Of a DNA stretch of 64,000 nucleotides, positions 52,763-60,940 are shown piece by piece. Made by a program: the position numbers and the translations under genes. Source of the DNA: Ardenticatenaceae bacterium (GTDB lineage: Bacteria > Chloroflexota > Anaerolineae > Promineifilales > Promineifilaceae); NCBI GenBank assembly GCA_011525915.1, contig WYBM01000102.1, positions 28,892-92,891 on the forward strand. Direction: 5' to 3'. The first letter of the stretch is position 1. Every line of letters starts with the position of its first letter. Under the pieces are notes generated by a model. That model had not been told where the DNA came from, did no database searches, and saw only the letters and a list, made by a program, of their open reading frames with translations.

Positions 52763-53638
52763 TCACTTTTCAGAAAACAGGTAGTTTACCAACTTTGTGA
52801 CACGCTCATCACCAAGGGCAGGATATGAATAATGTAATTGATTTGCCGTCTCCACAGCCAGCCACCGAAACAAATCCATCGTTACAAACAAAGCCCGCCA
52901 CAGGTCTTCTTCCTCATAATGGGCAAATGCCCCGCGCAATGCTTCTAAAGCGCGGGAATCGACCCACTCTTCCAGAAATCGTCCCTGAAACCATATATCA
53001 TGCGTCTGACCTTTCATAACACAAGCATGCCATTCCATCATTTGCTGAAGCCGTTCCTTCAAACGACCATCACATCCACGCTTAGCCCACCATAACTCTC
53101 TACGTCGCAAATGCTTAGCTGTCCATACGGCGTAATACCAGAAGTCATTGACAACCTCAAGAAAAGCGGCCTGTGATAAGGGGCGAGTTACTTGAGACAC
53201 AATAGCAGATGTTTGTAGTAGGGCAACCAGGCCATCTTTATCCAGCACAATGTGTGTCCCACGTCGTAACGTATCCGTCACATCTGTTGGCATACTACCC
53301 GCTGCCATCCGCCGCAACGAATCAACCGACAGGAAGGCAAAATCCACGTCCAGCCCTTCTTCAAATAAGACATGACGTACCCATCTACCCTCAACCGCTG
53401 TTGGTTCAATAAAGGTCAACCAAGGATTGCCAACATGGCTCACCCATTCTATTGATCGCCGATAACGCGCTGGGTCACGCGCAATAATAAGCACATCGAG
53501 GTCTGACCATTCATCAGCGGGATGATCTACCCGTGCCCTTGACCCAATGACAGCTACAGCTCGGATGTTTTTCTCACGAAGCGCCCATCCGGTGAAGTTG
53601 TCCATCAGTTGTGCGTAAGCCCTTTCACTACGTTGCAC
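52763..53638 (-). CDS. ANT(6)-like nucleotidyltransferase
   Basis: 291 aa from a GTG at 53638 with AAGGA upstream. The nucleotidyltransferase motif is clear: AVAVIGSRARVDHPADEWSDLDVLI (GSRxR and SDLDV, metal-binding Asp pair), then VLFEEGLDVDFAFLS with the third Asp. The rest follows the streptomycin adenylyltransferase AadK/ANT(6) layout (FWYYAVWTAKHLRRRELWWAK ... WHACVMKG). Related enzymes adenylate streptomycin; activity cannot be asserted. Gene lacks ACGGCCGT and begins a possible acquired block. Confidence 0.85.
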   Translation of the reverse strand: MQRSERAYAQLMDNFTGWALREKNIRAVAVIGSRARVDHPADEWSDLDVLIIARDPARYRRSIEWVSHVGNPWLTFIEPTAVEGRWVRHVLFEEGLDVDFAFLSVDSLRRMAAGSMPTDVTDTLRRGTHIVLDKDGLVALLQTSAIVSQVTRPLSQAAFLEVVNDFWYYAVWTAKHLRRRELWWAKRGCDGRLKERLQQMMEWHACVMKGQTHDIWFQGRFLEEWVDSRALEALRGAFAHYEEEDLWRALFVTMDLFRWLAVETANQLHYSYPALGDERVTKLVNYLFSEK

Positions 53639-53780
53639 AGTGTGTCCTTATGGTCCTTATTTCATGATTTGACAAGCTGTATCATCCTGAGTGGTTTTCA
53701 TTCTTAACATATATCATCACACGATTATTTTTGCCAGAACCCCAAACCCTCAAAACATTTGACTGAAAACTCCCAAATAT

Positions 53781-53835
53781 TCAACCATTTGGTTGACAAT
53801 ATTGATTTTCATGATATATTCAACCATATGGTTGA
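53781..53835. promoter_or_regulatory. Two palindromic operators of the ArsR-type regulator
   Basis: TCAACCATTTGGTTGA (53781-53796, arms TCAACCA/TGGTTGA) and TCAACCATATGGTTGA (53820-53835, fully palindromic). Centres are 39 bp apart. The first overlaps the -35 box; the second contains the start codon ATG (53828-53830), so bound protein would block both initiation steps. Confidence 0.85.
53793..53820 (+). promoter_or_regulatory. Promoter of the ArsR-AHSA1 / DUF899 operon
   Basis: TTGACA (53793-53798), 16 bp, TATATT (53815-53820). Predicted start ~53827, at the ATG, so the mRNA is probably leaderless; no Shine-Dalgarno is present. Confidence 0.7.
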
Positions 53836-54601
53836 TAGAAAAGACAAAGAGCAGAAACAACTTTCTAAGATTCTGAAAGTTACCAGTAACGTTACCCGAA
53901 GGTCGATTCTAACAACATTGGCTCAAGAAGGGCCAACCCGGGTAACAGATTTGGCCGAACATTATGCCATGAGCCTAAACGCGGTTTCCAAACACATCAA
54001 AGTGTTAGAGTCTGCCGGTTTGGTCTCGCGCCAAAAGTTTGGTCGTGAACATTTGATAGAGGCGAATCTGGAACCAGTAACAATCATTGACAAGTGGTTT
54101 CAAAATCTACGCTCTATCTGGGAAATTCGATTGGAAAGATTGGAAAGATTGTTACTAGAGGAAACTGAAATGCCGGAGCTATCTTTAAGCGTATCACGCA
54201 CCATCAAAGCGCCCATTGAAACTGTGTACAACGCCTGGCTCAATCCTGCCATGCTCGCTCAATTCATGATTGCAGGAGAGGGCATGACCGTGCCCAGAGC
54301 AGAGACCGATGCGCGTGAAGGTGGTCGGTTTTCCATAATCATGGCAGCAGGCGATCAGGAAATACCTCATGGGGGCGAATATCTGAAGCTTCAGCCCTTT
54401 TCCAAAATCGTATTCTCCTGGGAATCTCCCTTCTCCGTTACAGGTTCGACTGTCACCCTTCATTTTAAAGAAGTGGATGAAGGAACACATATCGAGCTAG
54501 TCCACGTTAAATTCCTAGACGAAACGTCACGAAGCAATCACGAGCTAGGTTGGAGCACAATACTTACACAGCTTGACACTATCTTATCCTATGGAGGTTA
54601 A
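53828..54601 (+). CDS. ArsR-type regulator fused to an AHSA1/SRPBCC domain
   Basis: 257 aa from ATG 53828 (an upstream TTG at 53759 lies in the promoter and is rejected). Winged helix: ILKVTSNVTRRSILTTLAQEGPTRVTDLAEHYAMSLNAVSKHIKVLESAGLVSRQKFGREHLIEANL. From ~residue 105 an AHSA1-type START-fold follows: LSVSRTIKAPIETVYNAWLNPAMLAQFMIAGEGM ... GGRFSII. Likely an autoregulated repressor whose second domain binds a small hydrophobic ligand. AT-rich and free of ACGGCCGT, unlike the neighbourhood. Confidence 0.88.
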   Translation: MVDRKDKEQKQLSKILKVTSNVTRRSILTTLAQEGPTRVTDLAEHYAMSLNAVSKHIKVLESAGLVSRQKFGREHLIEANLEPVTIIDKWFQNLRSIWEIRLERLERLLLEETEMPELSLSVSRTIKAPIETVYNAWLNPAMLAQFMIAGEGMTVPRAETDAREGGRFSIIMAAGDQEIPHGGEYLKLQPFSKIVFSWESPFSVTGSTVTLHFKEVDEGTHIELVHVKFLDETSRSNHELGWSTILTQLDTILSYGG

Positions 54602-54604
54602 ATC

Positions 54605-55312
54605 ATGAAAGCACACAAAATCGTTTCCCGCGAAGAATGGTATCAGGCCCGGCAGGAATTTTTGGCGAAGGAGAAAGAATTTACGCAGCTTCGGGATGCC
54701 CTGAGTCAGCAGCGACGAAACATGCCCTGGACAAAAGTTGACAAGGAGTATCTCTTCATGGGGCCAGCCGGGCAGGAGACATTATCTGATCTCTTTGCTG
54801 GCAAGAGCCAACTCATTATTTACCACTTTATGTATGGCCCCGATTGGAGCGACCGGGGATGCAAAAGTTGTTCATTCTGGGCAGATAATTTCAACGGGAT
54901 AGATAGGCACATCGCTAACAGGGACGCCACGCTGCTGGCAGTTTCCCGTGCCCCGCTGGCCAAAATAGAACACTACAAAGCCAACATGGGCTGGGGTTTC
55001 AAATGGGTATCATCGTATAACTCTGACTTCAACTATGATTACCATGTCTCCTTTACACCGGAGAGCGTTGCTGACGGAACAGCCAGATATAACTACAAAC
55101 CCCATGACAATACCGATGAACGGCCGGGCATTTCAGTATTTTACAAAGACGAGGACGGCACCGTCTATCACACCTATTCCACCTATGCTCGTGGTCTTGA
55201 TATGCTAAACGGTGCGTATCATTTCATGGATCTCTTACCAAAGGGTAGAGATGAGTCTGATTTGCCCTGGTCAATGGCCTGGCTGAATTATCATGATTTG
55301 TATGAGGATTAG
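54605..55312 (+). CDS. DUF899 (thioredoxin-fold) family protein
   Basis: 235 aa. SREEWYQARQEFLAKEKEFTQLRDALSQQRRNMPWTKVDKEYLF, then LIIYHFMYGPDWSDRGCKSCSFWADNFNG, then VFYKDEDGTVYHTYSTYARGLDMLNGAYHFMDLLPKGRDE: the complete DUF899 pattern. The CKSC pair sits where the thioredoxin active site lies, suggesting redox function, though no activity is established. Starts 3 nt after the regulator stop; ArsR/AHSA1 regulators are commonly adjacent to DUF899 genes, so the pair acts together. Confidence 0.9.
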   Translation: MKAHKIVSREEWYQARQEFLAKEKEFTQLRDALSQQRRNMPWTKVDKEYLFMGPAGQETLSDLFAGKSQLIIYHFMYGPDWSDRGCKSCSFWADNFNGIDRHIANRDATLLAVSRAPLAKIEHYKANMGWGFKWVSSYNSDFNYDYHVSFTPESVADGTARYNYKPHDNTDERPGISVFYKDEDGTVYHTYSTYARGLDMLNGAYHFMDLLPKGRDESDLPWSMAWLNYHDLYED

Positions 55313-55336
55313 ACAACAGCCACTCATGATGACCAT

Positions 55337-56056
55337 TTACTCCTTTACGGCCGTCACCAGCATAAACGGCAAATGCACCACCTGCGCCCATGCCCCCCGT
55401 AAAGCGGCTGACTCGTGTTGAATGTACGTCAGGGTGGCCGTTTCTTCGGCTGTTAAGGGCAAGGTAGCCAAAAAGTCAAACCGTTGTGCAGACCCGGCCA
55501 TCACTTCCTCTAACAAACGCACCCGAATTTGAAAGCCCTGCCTAGCCAATAGGCCGGGCAGCTTACGGCCAATGTACACGTCAGCGCCCATCCGCCCTAA
55601 CACGGCCAGCCACAACGCCCGGGTAGCTATCTGCGGTGGGTGCTCTATCATGCCGCCATAATCTGGTTCCAGGGCTATAAAAACGCCGCCCGGCACCAAT
55701 ACCCGGTAGATTTCAGCCACGGCCGTGGCCACATCTGCTACCCACAACAACACACATTGGCTAAACACCAGGTCAAATGCGCTCCCGGCAAAGGGCAATC
55801 TGAGTACATCTCCCCCCACACGATGCCCGGCGGCCACCTGCCGCAGCGCCGCCGTTTGCCTGTCCAGCGCCACCACCGGCCCTCCACCCCGCCGCACCAA
55901 CTCCTCTGTGACGGCGCCATAACCTGCCCCCACATCCAAAATCCGCTGTCGGTGGGCAATGCCAATCTGCCGCAGCAGTCGCCCCCGCGCTGGGGCCAAC
56001 CAAGCCGCCTGTGCCCTTAATAAGGTGGCGTCTGGCAAAGAATACGTGGCAGGCAT
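55337..56056 (-). CDS. Class I SAM-dependent methyltransferase
   Basis: 239 aa. Motif I ILDVGAGYGAVTEELVRRGG, motif II VVALDRQTAAL, then GDVLRLPFAGSAFDLVFSQCVLLWVADVATAVAEIYRVLVPGGVFIALEPDYGG, as in UbiE/Methyltransf_11 small-molecule methyltransferases. It lacks additional domains. Substrate unknown. Convergent with the DUF899 gene (24 bp); follows the DUF2207 gene by 65 bp in the same direction. Confidence 0.88.
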   Translation of the reverse strand: MPATYSLPDATLLRAQAAWLAPARGRLLRQIGIAHRQRILDVGAGYGAVTEELVRRGGGPVVALDRQTAALRQVAAGHRVGGDVLRLPFAGSAFDLVFSQCVLLWVADVATAVAEIYRVLVPGGVFIALEPDYGGMIEHPPQIATRALWLAVLGRMGADVYIGRKLPGLLARQGFQIRVRLLEEVMAGSAQRFDFLATLPLTAEETATLTYIQHESAALRGAWAQVVHLPFMLVTAVKE

Positions 56057-56121
56057 CGTTTGCGTGTGATCTGGGGCCAGGTGTTTAAGTACGCCTCACA
56101 GCCCCCTCACCCCACTCCCCC

Positions 56122-57984
56122 CTACCGCCCACCACCGGCACAGGCACAGGCACAGGCACACCCGGCGCAGGCACAGGCACAACTGCTGCCGCCAGAGGAT
56201 GAGCCACCACTGCCGCCAGAGGAACTGGCCAACGCCTTGAAGACGTCACCCGTTACCTTGTCTGCACCGCTGAGGTTGATAAACCCACCAGACGCCCCTT
56301 TGGCCTGTAAGGAAGTGGGCGAGATAGCAGAGGCCAGTTTGCCGGCTGTATTCTCTGTCCAGCCGGCAAAACCGGCAGCGACCTGGCTGAAGCTAGTTTT
56401 GCCCCCATAAGCCGGGCCGCCGGCCGCCGGGGCACTGGGGGCAGCCTGATGGGGATGGACATACGGCCGTACCCACGTCGGATAGTAATGGTAATCTCGC
56501 CGTCGGAACGACCGATCATACTCATTGTCCAGAAAAATCCAGGGCCAGGTCTTGTCCAGGTGGGCTTCCAATTCGGGCACGTTACCTATGGTTTTGGCCT
56601 GCGTCATCGCCCGGGCAATGATTTTGCGGTAGTAATCTTGTGTGTCTGAGAGGTCAAAGCCCTTCATACGGTCTACGACACTACGAATAAGCGTCTTCAT
56701 GGGGGCGCTAAAATCCAGTTTATGGACTGGTTCGCCCTCTTTTTCTTGCAATACATCCAGAAAATGATGCTCATAGACGCGCAGCGCCACTCCTTGCTGT
56801 TGGGCCACTTTGCGCCGCTGCTCGTTACGTTCTTTGCGGTCATCTTGCATGGCAACGTACGGCCGTTGCACTTTAACACGCAGCGGATCATCCTCTATTA
56901 ATGCCAATGCCCCCTTGTCCAACAGACCAAAGAGCACCAGCAGCAGCACTTTGTTTAAGGGCAGCTCCAACAAGACAGCCGCCTCTGGGGCCGTGAGGCC
57001 GCGCTTGATGCCGCCGCCTTCCACCTGGGTAATGGCGGGCAGGTATTTATCTTTACGCCCGGCCAGCCGGAACTCCACAAATCCGAAGAGTATAAGAGCC
57101 CCAGGGCAGGCCAGCAGCACGGCCGTAGGGCTGCTGATCATAAGCCATACCAGGCCGCAGCCCAACAAAGCAAACACAGAAAAACCAGTGCCGCCGGAAA
57201 AACGAAAAAAGGCAATGCCCATCAAGATAAACGCCCCCAGGCCCAGGGCAACCATTACTTCTGGGTGATCGGCCAGCCATTTAAAGACCAGGTCAAACAG
57301 TGATTGTTCCACCACCCGTGTCAGGCCCGTTGTGGGGAACGAAGCGCCTACCGGATAGGCCAGGGTAGCCTGGCCGGCGGGCCAGCGCCAGCCAACGATG
57401 GCGTGTTCTTCGAACAGCGCCTTATCTGTAAAGGCGACATCCTGAAACAACACATCGTCTGGACTAATGCCTGGCAGCATGTGAAAAACGATCCAGATAT
57501 CACTTGAGCCAGTTACCAGGGAAGGATCAAACCAGGTGGAGGTCATTTGCAGCGAGGCATAGCCATCTCGGGTCACATCCTTGTATACCATGTCAGGCAT
57601 TGTGAATTCTACGTGCAGCGTTCCCCGCTGGCCGGGCCGGATGGCATGGTCGCCCAGGTGAATTTCTACCCCCACGTCAATGTATTCAGAGGTGCGGATG
57701 TCCGTAATGGCCTGGCCGTCCACGGCCGCCCTGAAGTTACTCAGCGTATACCCCCTGTGGGGTGTGCCGATGTCTACGATGTCTATGGGGCTGGCGAAGG
57801 AAGCGTTTTGAAACGTGATGTCATACACAATCCGGGCCGAGGCATCTGGGTTGACAAACACCTGCATGTACAACTGCGGCACAGAAAAGCTGTAGGTCTG
57901 CGCCTCAATCGGTGATGCCGCTACCAGCAGCGCCAGAAGCAAAGCAAAGCAGAGGAAAAGGGGGGTACGGCCGTTTCTTATCAC
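56122..57984 (-). CDS. DUF2207 membrane protein with a Cys-Ala repeat tail
   Basis: 620 aa from a GTG (AAAAGGG upstream). Signal peptide (LFLCFALLLALLVAASPIEA), extracellular DUF2207 beta domain (YSFSVPQLYMQVFVNPDASARIVYDITFQNASF), two to three membrane segments (~245-300), cytoplasmic winged-helix-like region (GLTAPEAAVLLELPLNKVLLLVLFGLLDKGAL), then a Ser/Gly-rich end. The last residues are three Cys-Ala repeats, Gly, four Cys-Ala repeats and GGGR: seven cysteines alternating with alanine. Function unknown. Confidence 0.8.
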   Translation of the reverse strand: MIRNGRTPLFLCFALLLALLVAASPIEAQTYSFSVPQLYMQVFVNPDASARIVYDITFQNASFASPIDIVDIGTPHRGYTLSNFRAAVDGQAITDIRTSEYIDVGVEIHLGDHAIRPGQRGTLHVEFTMPDMVYKDVTRDGYASLQMTSTWFDPSLVTGSSDIWIVFHMLPGISPDDVLFQDVAFTDKALFEEHAIVGWRWPAGQATLAYPVGASFPTTGLTRVVEQSLFDLVFKWLADHPEVMVALGLGAFILMGIAFFRFSGGTGFSVFALLGCGLVWLMISSPTAVLLACPGALILFGFVEFRLAGRKDKYLPAITQVEGGGIKRGLTAPEAAVLLELPLNKVLLLVLFGLLDKGALALIEDDPLRVKVQRPYVAMQDDRKERNEQRRKVAQQQGVALRVYEHHFLDVLQEKEGEPVHKLDFSAPMKTLIRSVVDRMKGFDLSDTQDYYRKIIARAMTQAKTIGNVPELEAHLDKTWPWIFLDNEYDRSFRRRDYHYYPTWVRPYVHPHQAAPSAPAAGGPAYGGKTSFSQVAAGFAGWTENTAGKLASAISPTSLQAKGASGGFINLSGADKVTGDVFKALASSSGGSGGSSSGGSSCACACAGCACACACAGGGR

Positions 57985-58000
57985 AATTTTTCCCTTTTGT

Positions 58001-58079
58001 GTTCAGTATGTAGTGGGTCAGTATTCAGTAAAACGCTCGCACCGAATACGAAATACCACAATATCGATTACTGAAAACT
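58001..58079. repeat. CAGT/ACTG-word palindrome, copy before the DUF2207 gene
   Basis: GTTCAGTATGTAGTGGGTCAGTATTCAGTAAA at left and ATCGATTACTGAAAACTC at right. The right half encodes the last residues and stop of the neighbouring SPASM protein gene, so the element overlaps coding sequence. Confidence 0.5.
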
Positions 58080-59360
58080 CCATCCTGCCGGCTCACGAGG
58101 GCAGTCAGCGGCGCACAAGGCCAGGCCAGGGCAGTCAACACAACGTGTTGGCGCGGCAACCCGTTCCCGGTAACGGGTAAAGGCATCATGCTGCCAGATC
58201 GTTTGCCACGCATCACGAAATACATTCCCCGCCGGTTGGTAAGGGCCACGCGGCGGGATCACATCGCCATTTGGTTCGATACGGGCGGCCACATCACCGC
58301 TGCAGCGCGGTCCTTGCCTCACCTGCTGGGTCAATGCCAGGGACGGGTGGCGCTGCACCGGCGGCTGCCAGATAAAGCGTACGTCCAGGTTGTCGGCCGT
58401 TTCTTCTATCCAATCGGCCGTTTGCGGCATCGCCTGGGCAGGCAGCGCGCCCGCCCGTTCTTCGTCGCTCAGGCCATCAGGAGCCACCAGAGCAAAAAAG
58501 GAGAAGGTGTGGACGCCGCGGGCTTGCAGTGCGGCCAGCGTTTCCCCCAGGCCAGGCAGTGTGCTTTCCACCAGGGGGATTTCAACCACGGGGTATACTT
58601 CATTGGCCTGGATGTCAGCCAGCAGTTGGGTCGCTGTTTCGTGATCACCAACACCCAGGAGGGCATCATGTTCGGCCGTGTCTGCGGCCGCCATCAACAC
58701 GGTGATGTGATCAACACCGGCCAGGGCTATATCATGCAGCAGCGTGCCGTGGGCCAGGTCAGTAGCCCGGCCGCGCACCCCGGCGATCATGCCCAGGTCT
58801 TCAGCCCGTTCTATGGCTCGTATCAGGTAGGTTGGCTCCGGGGTCTCTGGCGCCAAAAAGGTAACGTGTGGAATGCCGATCTGCCACAGTTGGTCTAACA
58901 AGAGCACAAGCTGCGCCGGTGCTGCCAGGGGCACGCTCACTTCCAAAGGCGCAAATAACTGGGATTCAAACACCGTCAGGTTTAGCTCATCCAGATTAAA
59001 GACAGGCGTGTTGTCTTCCGGAGCCAGCAACATGTTAATGATACCGGAGACACGCTGCAAATCTCCCTGTACAATCTCTGTGGGCGCGCCCTTGAAGCGC
59101 GCCTGTACGTTTGTTATGATCTCATGTTCGGCTTGCTCTTCTAGCACGCCTTTGGCCATGAGCACGCCCGTAGGGGAAAGGCGAGCCGCCGTGGCAGCGT
59201 TGGCTATAAGCAGGCCACGGCCGTCTGGCTCTACGCGCAGATGAAAGCGGGTATACAAGCCATCGCTGGCGCGCATGTAATGGTAAAGGCCAGGGGTGAT
59301 GGGGGGTTTCACTTTTCCCCATTGAGGAATTAGCCATTTGCGAAGGGTATCTTTATTCAT
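58068..59360 (-). CDS. SPASM-domain protein, radical-SAM-like barrel without the radical-SAM cysteines
   Basis: 430 aa. The middle has the strand-helix rhythm of a radical-SAM partial barrel (QLVLLLDQLWQIGIPHVTFLAPETP ... LIRAIERAEDLGMIAGVRGRATDL). The C-terminus is SPASM-like (RCSGDVAARIEPNGDVIPPRGPYQPAGNVFRDAWQTIW then RCVDCPGLALCAADCPRE, C-x2-C-x5-C-x3-C). There is no cysteine before residue ~375, so the CxxxCxxC cluster needed for SAM cleavage is absent. N-terminal ~100 residues resemble a PqqD-like or GTP-binding helper. 75 bp after the decarboxylase gene. Confidence 0.7.
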   Translation of the reverse strand: MNKDTLRKWLIPQWGKVKPPITPGLYHYMRASDGLYTRFHLRVEPDGRGLLIANAATAARLSPTGVLMAKGVLEEQAEHEIITNVQARFKGAPTEIVQGDLQRVSGIINMLLAPEDNTPVFNLDELNLTVFESQLFAPLEVSVPLAAPAQLVLLLDQLWQIGIPHVTFLAPETPEPTYLIRAIERAEDLGMIAGVRGRATDLAHGTLLHDIALAGVDHITVLMAAADTAEHDALLGVGDHETATQLLADIQANEVYPVVEIPLVESTLPGLGETLAALQARGVHTFSFFALVAPDGLSDEERAGALPAQAMPQTADWIEETADNLDVRFIWQPPVQRHPSLALTQQVRQGPRCSGDVAARIEPNGDVIPPRGPYQPAGNVFRDAWQTIWQHDAFTRYRERVAAPTRCVDCPGLALCAADCPREPAGWSFQ

Positions 59361-59435
59361 AGTTGCCCACCATTAACCGTCTGTCCAGTGATTATCTATA
59401 CCAACACGGCAATCATTTCATAAACACAACGTGAC

Positions 59436-60872
59436 TCATATCTGGTAACCCAGGTTGCGCAGCACGTCATCAGGGGTCTGGCCCTGCAGGATCTGGAAGG
59501 CATAATCGCCCTTATGGTCTCTTTCTATAATCAACTCATACGCTTCGGGCAGCACACAATGTTTGCTGCCGCGCACACCGCCCAACATCTCCTGATAGGC
59601 GCCCACGCTGAAGAAGCCCACCAACAGGCCATCTGTATCCACCGGCAGATAAAGGGGTGATGGGCTGGGCTTGGGTGGGTACACGTCGTCGCTGTCGCAA
59701 GTGATGCCGCCCAACTGCACCCGTTGAAACGGCTTATCCAGATGGTTCAGCGGCAGCACGATGAAATGCTCCCCCAATGCCCAGCTATCAGGAAATGAGC
59801 TCATAATCGAGCCATCAATGATGTACCAGGGCAGTTTGGAATCATTTTCTTTGGCCGTAATGATAGAGAAAAGGTGGGCACCATGTTCAGACGTGGTGTA
59901 ACGGCCGTATTCCCCCATGATGTCTGGCGGCGGTACATTATAACGACGGCAGGTCTCTTGCAACATCGTCAACAGCCGCCGTACAAAGTCATGATAATCA
60001 AAGGCAAAATCTAACGTCATGCCTACAGGCATCCCCCCACCAAAGTTAAAGATGTGCAAGGTATCATGGCGCTGTCGCAGCCGGGCATATACCTCAGCAC
60101 CCGGTTTTAGCCACCTCACAAACGCCTCTGGGTCTACGATCTGGCTGCCAACCATATTGTGGTACATCACCAGCCGCAGGTTGGGCGCAGCGGCGATGTA
60201 GTCGGCGGCCTTCCAGATATCATCCAGGCCCAGGCCAAAACGGGAGTTAGCGGCACGCATCTCCTTTTCATTGGCATGGTGACCATAGCTTTTGAGGCGC
60301 AGCCCAACGTCAAACGAATGGCCGGAGCTGATGAAAGAAGATAGTTCACCCATGGCTTCAATAACCGGCACAACATTTTTATGAAGCTGGCGCAGTTGCA
60401 AGATATTGGCCGCATATTGTGACCCGGCTGCCTTAAACCCATTGCACACAATCATGCGGTCTGAGGCCAGCCGGCCCTGTTGGATCATGAGCTTGGCGAT
60501 GTCTACGTCGATCGTCGAAGACATTTCGTGATGGGCGCCGGCGCTCAGTGTGGTGCGGATCACTTCTTCAGCAGCATTGGCCTTGGAAGCATAGGTGTAG
60601 TAAAAACGGCCGGTATACCCTACTTCCGCTGTCACCTCAGCAAAAACCTGGTTCATAAACGCTATCTTTTGCCGGATCAGCGGCAGGTAAACAACCTCCA
60701 AAGGGCTGGGCAGCGGTCTGACCGCGGGGGTTTCTTGGCCAAAGAGGCTGGCCAGGTTTAAATCTTCAAAGTAGAGACGGCCGTTTCTAGCCTGCAAATA
60801 CGCATTAAACTGGTAGCCATCAGGTACTGGGGATTCTGTTTCCCAGCCAACCACTGGATGTGTTTCTGCCAT
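59436..60872 (-). CDS. Fold-type III PLP decarboxylase, arginine decarboxylase-like
   Basis: 478 aa. PLP lysine in YTYASKANAAEEV, HHEMSSTIDVDIAKLM, GxxLRLKSYG-like GLRLKSYGHHANEKE, GGGMPVG phosphate loop, GEYGRYTTSEHG, and CDSDDVYP near the C-terminus where substrate specificity resides. The mix (YASKAN, GGGxP, CDSDD) matches arginine decarboxylases of the SpeA/short bacterial type better than ornithine or diaminopimelate enzymes. Predicted to start polyamine synthesis from arginine (agmatine). GGAGG upstream; a consensus promoter lies at 60912-60940. Confidence 0.82.
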   Translation of the reverse strand: MAETHPVVGWETESPVPDGYQFNAYLQARNGRLYFEDLNLASLFGQETPAVRPLPSPLEVVYLPLIRQKIAFMNQVFAEVTAEVGYTGRFYYTYASKANAAEEVIRTTLSAGAHHEMSSTIDVDIAKLMIQQGRLASDRMIVCNGFKAAGSQYAANILQLRQLHKNVVPVIEAMGELSSFISSGHSFDVGLRLKSYGHHANEKEMRAANSRFGLGLDDIWKAADYIAAAPNLRLVMYHNMVGSQIVDPEAFVRWLKPGAEVYARLRQRHDTLHIFNFGGGMPVGMTLDFAFDYHDFVRRLLTMLQETCRRYNVPPPDIMGEYGRYTTSEHGAHLFSIITAKENDSKLPWYIIDGSIMSSFPDSWALGEHFIVLPLNHLDKPFQRVQLGGITCDSDDVYPPKPSPSPLYLPVDTDGLLVGFFSVGAYQEMLGGVRGSKHCVLPEAYELIIERDHKGDYAFQILQGQTPDDVLRNLGYQI

Positions 60873-60911
60873 CAGGATGCCTCCGCTTGGGCATAAATAA
60901 CCACTGGCAGA

Positions 60912-60940
60912 AGTATAAAGCGGGTTTAGAGAAGGGTCAA
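60912..60940 (-). promoter_or_regulatory. Promoter of the decarboxylase / SPASM protein operon
   Basis: Minus strand TTGACC (60940-60935), 17 bp, TATACT (60917-60912). Start expected near 60905, giving a ~33 nt leader that contains GGAGG. Confidence 0.75.
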
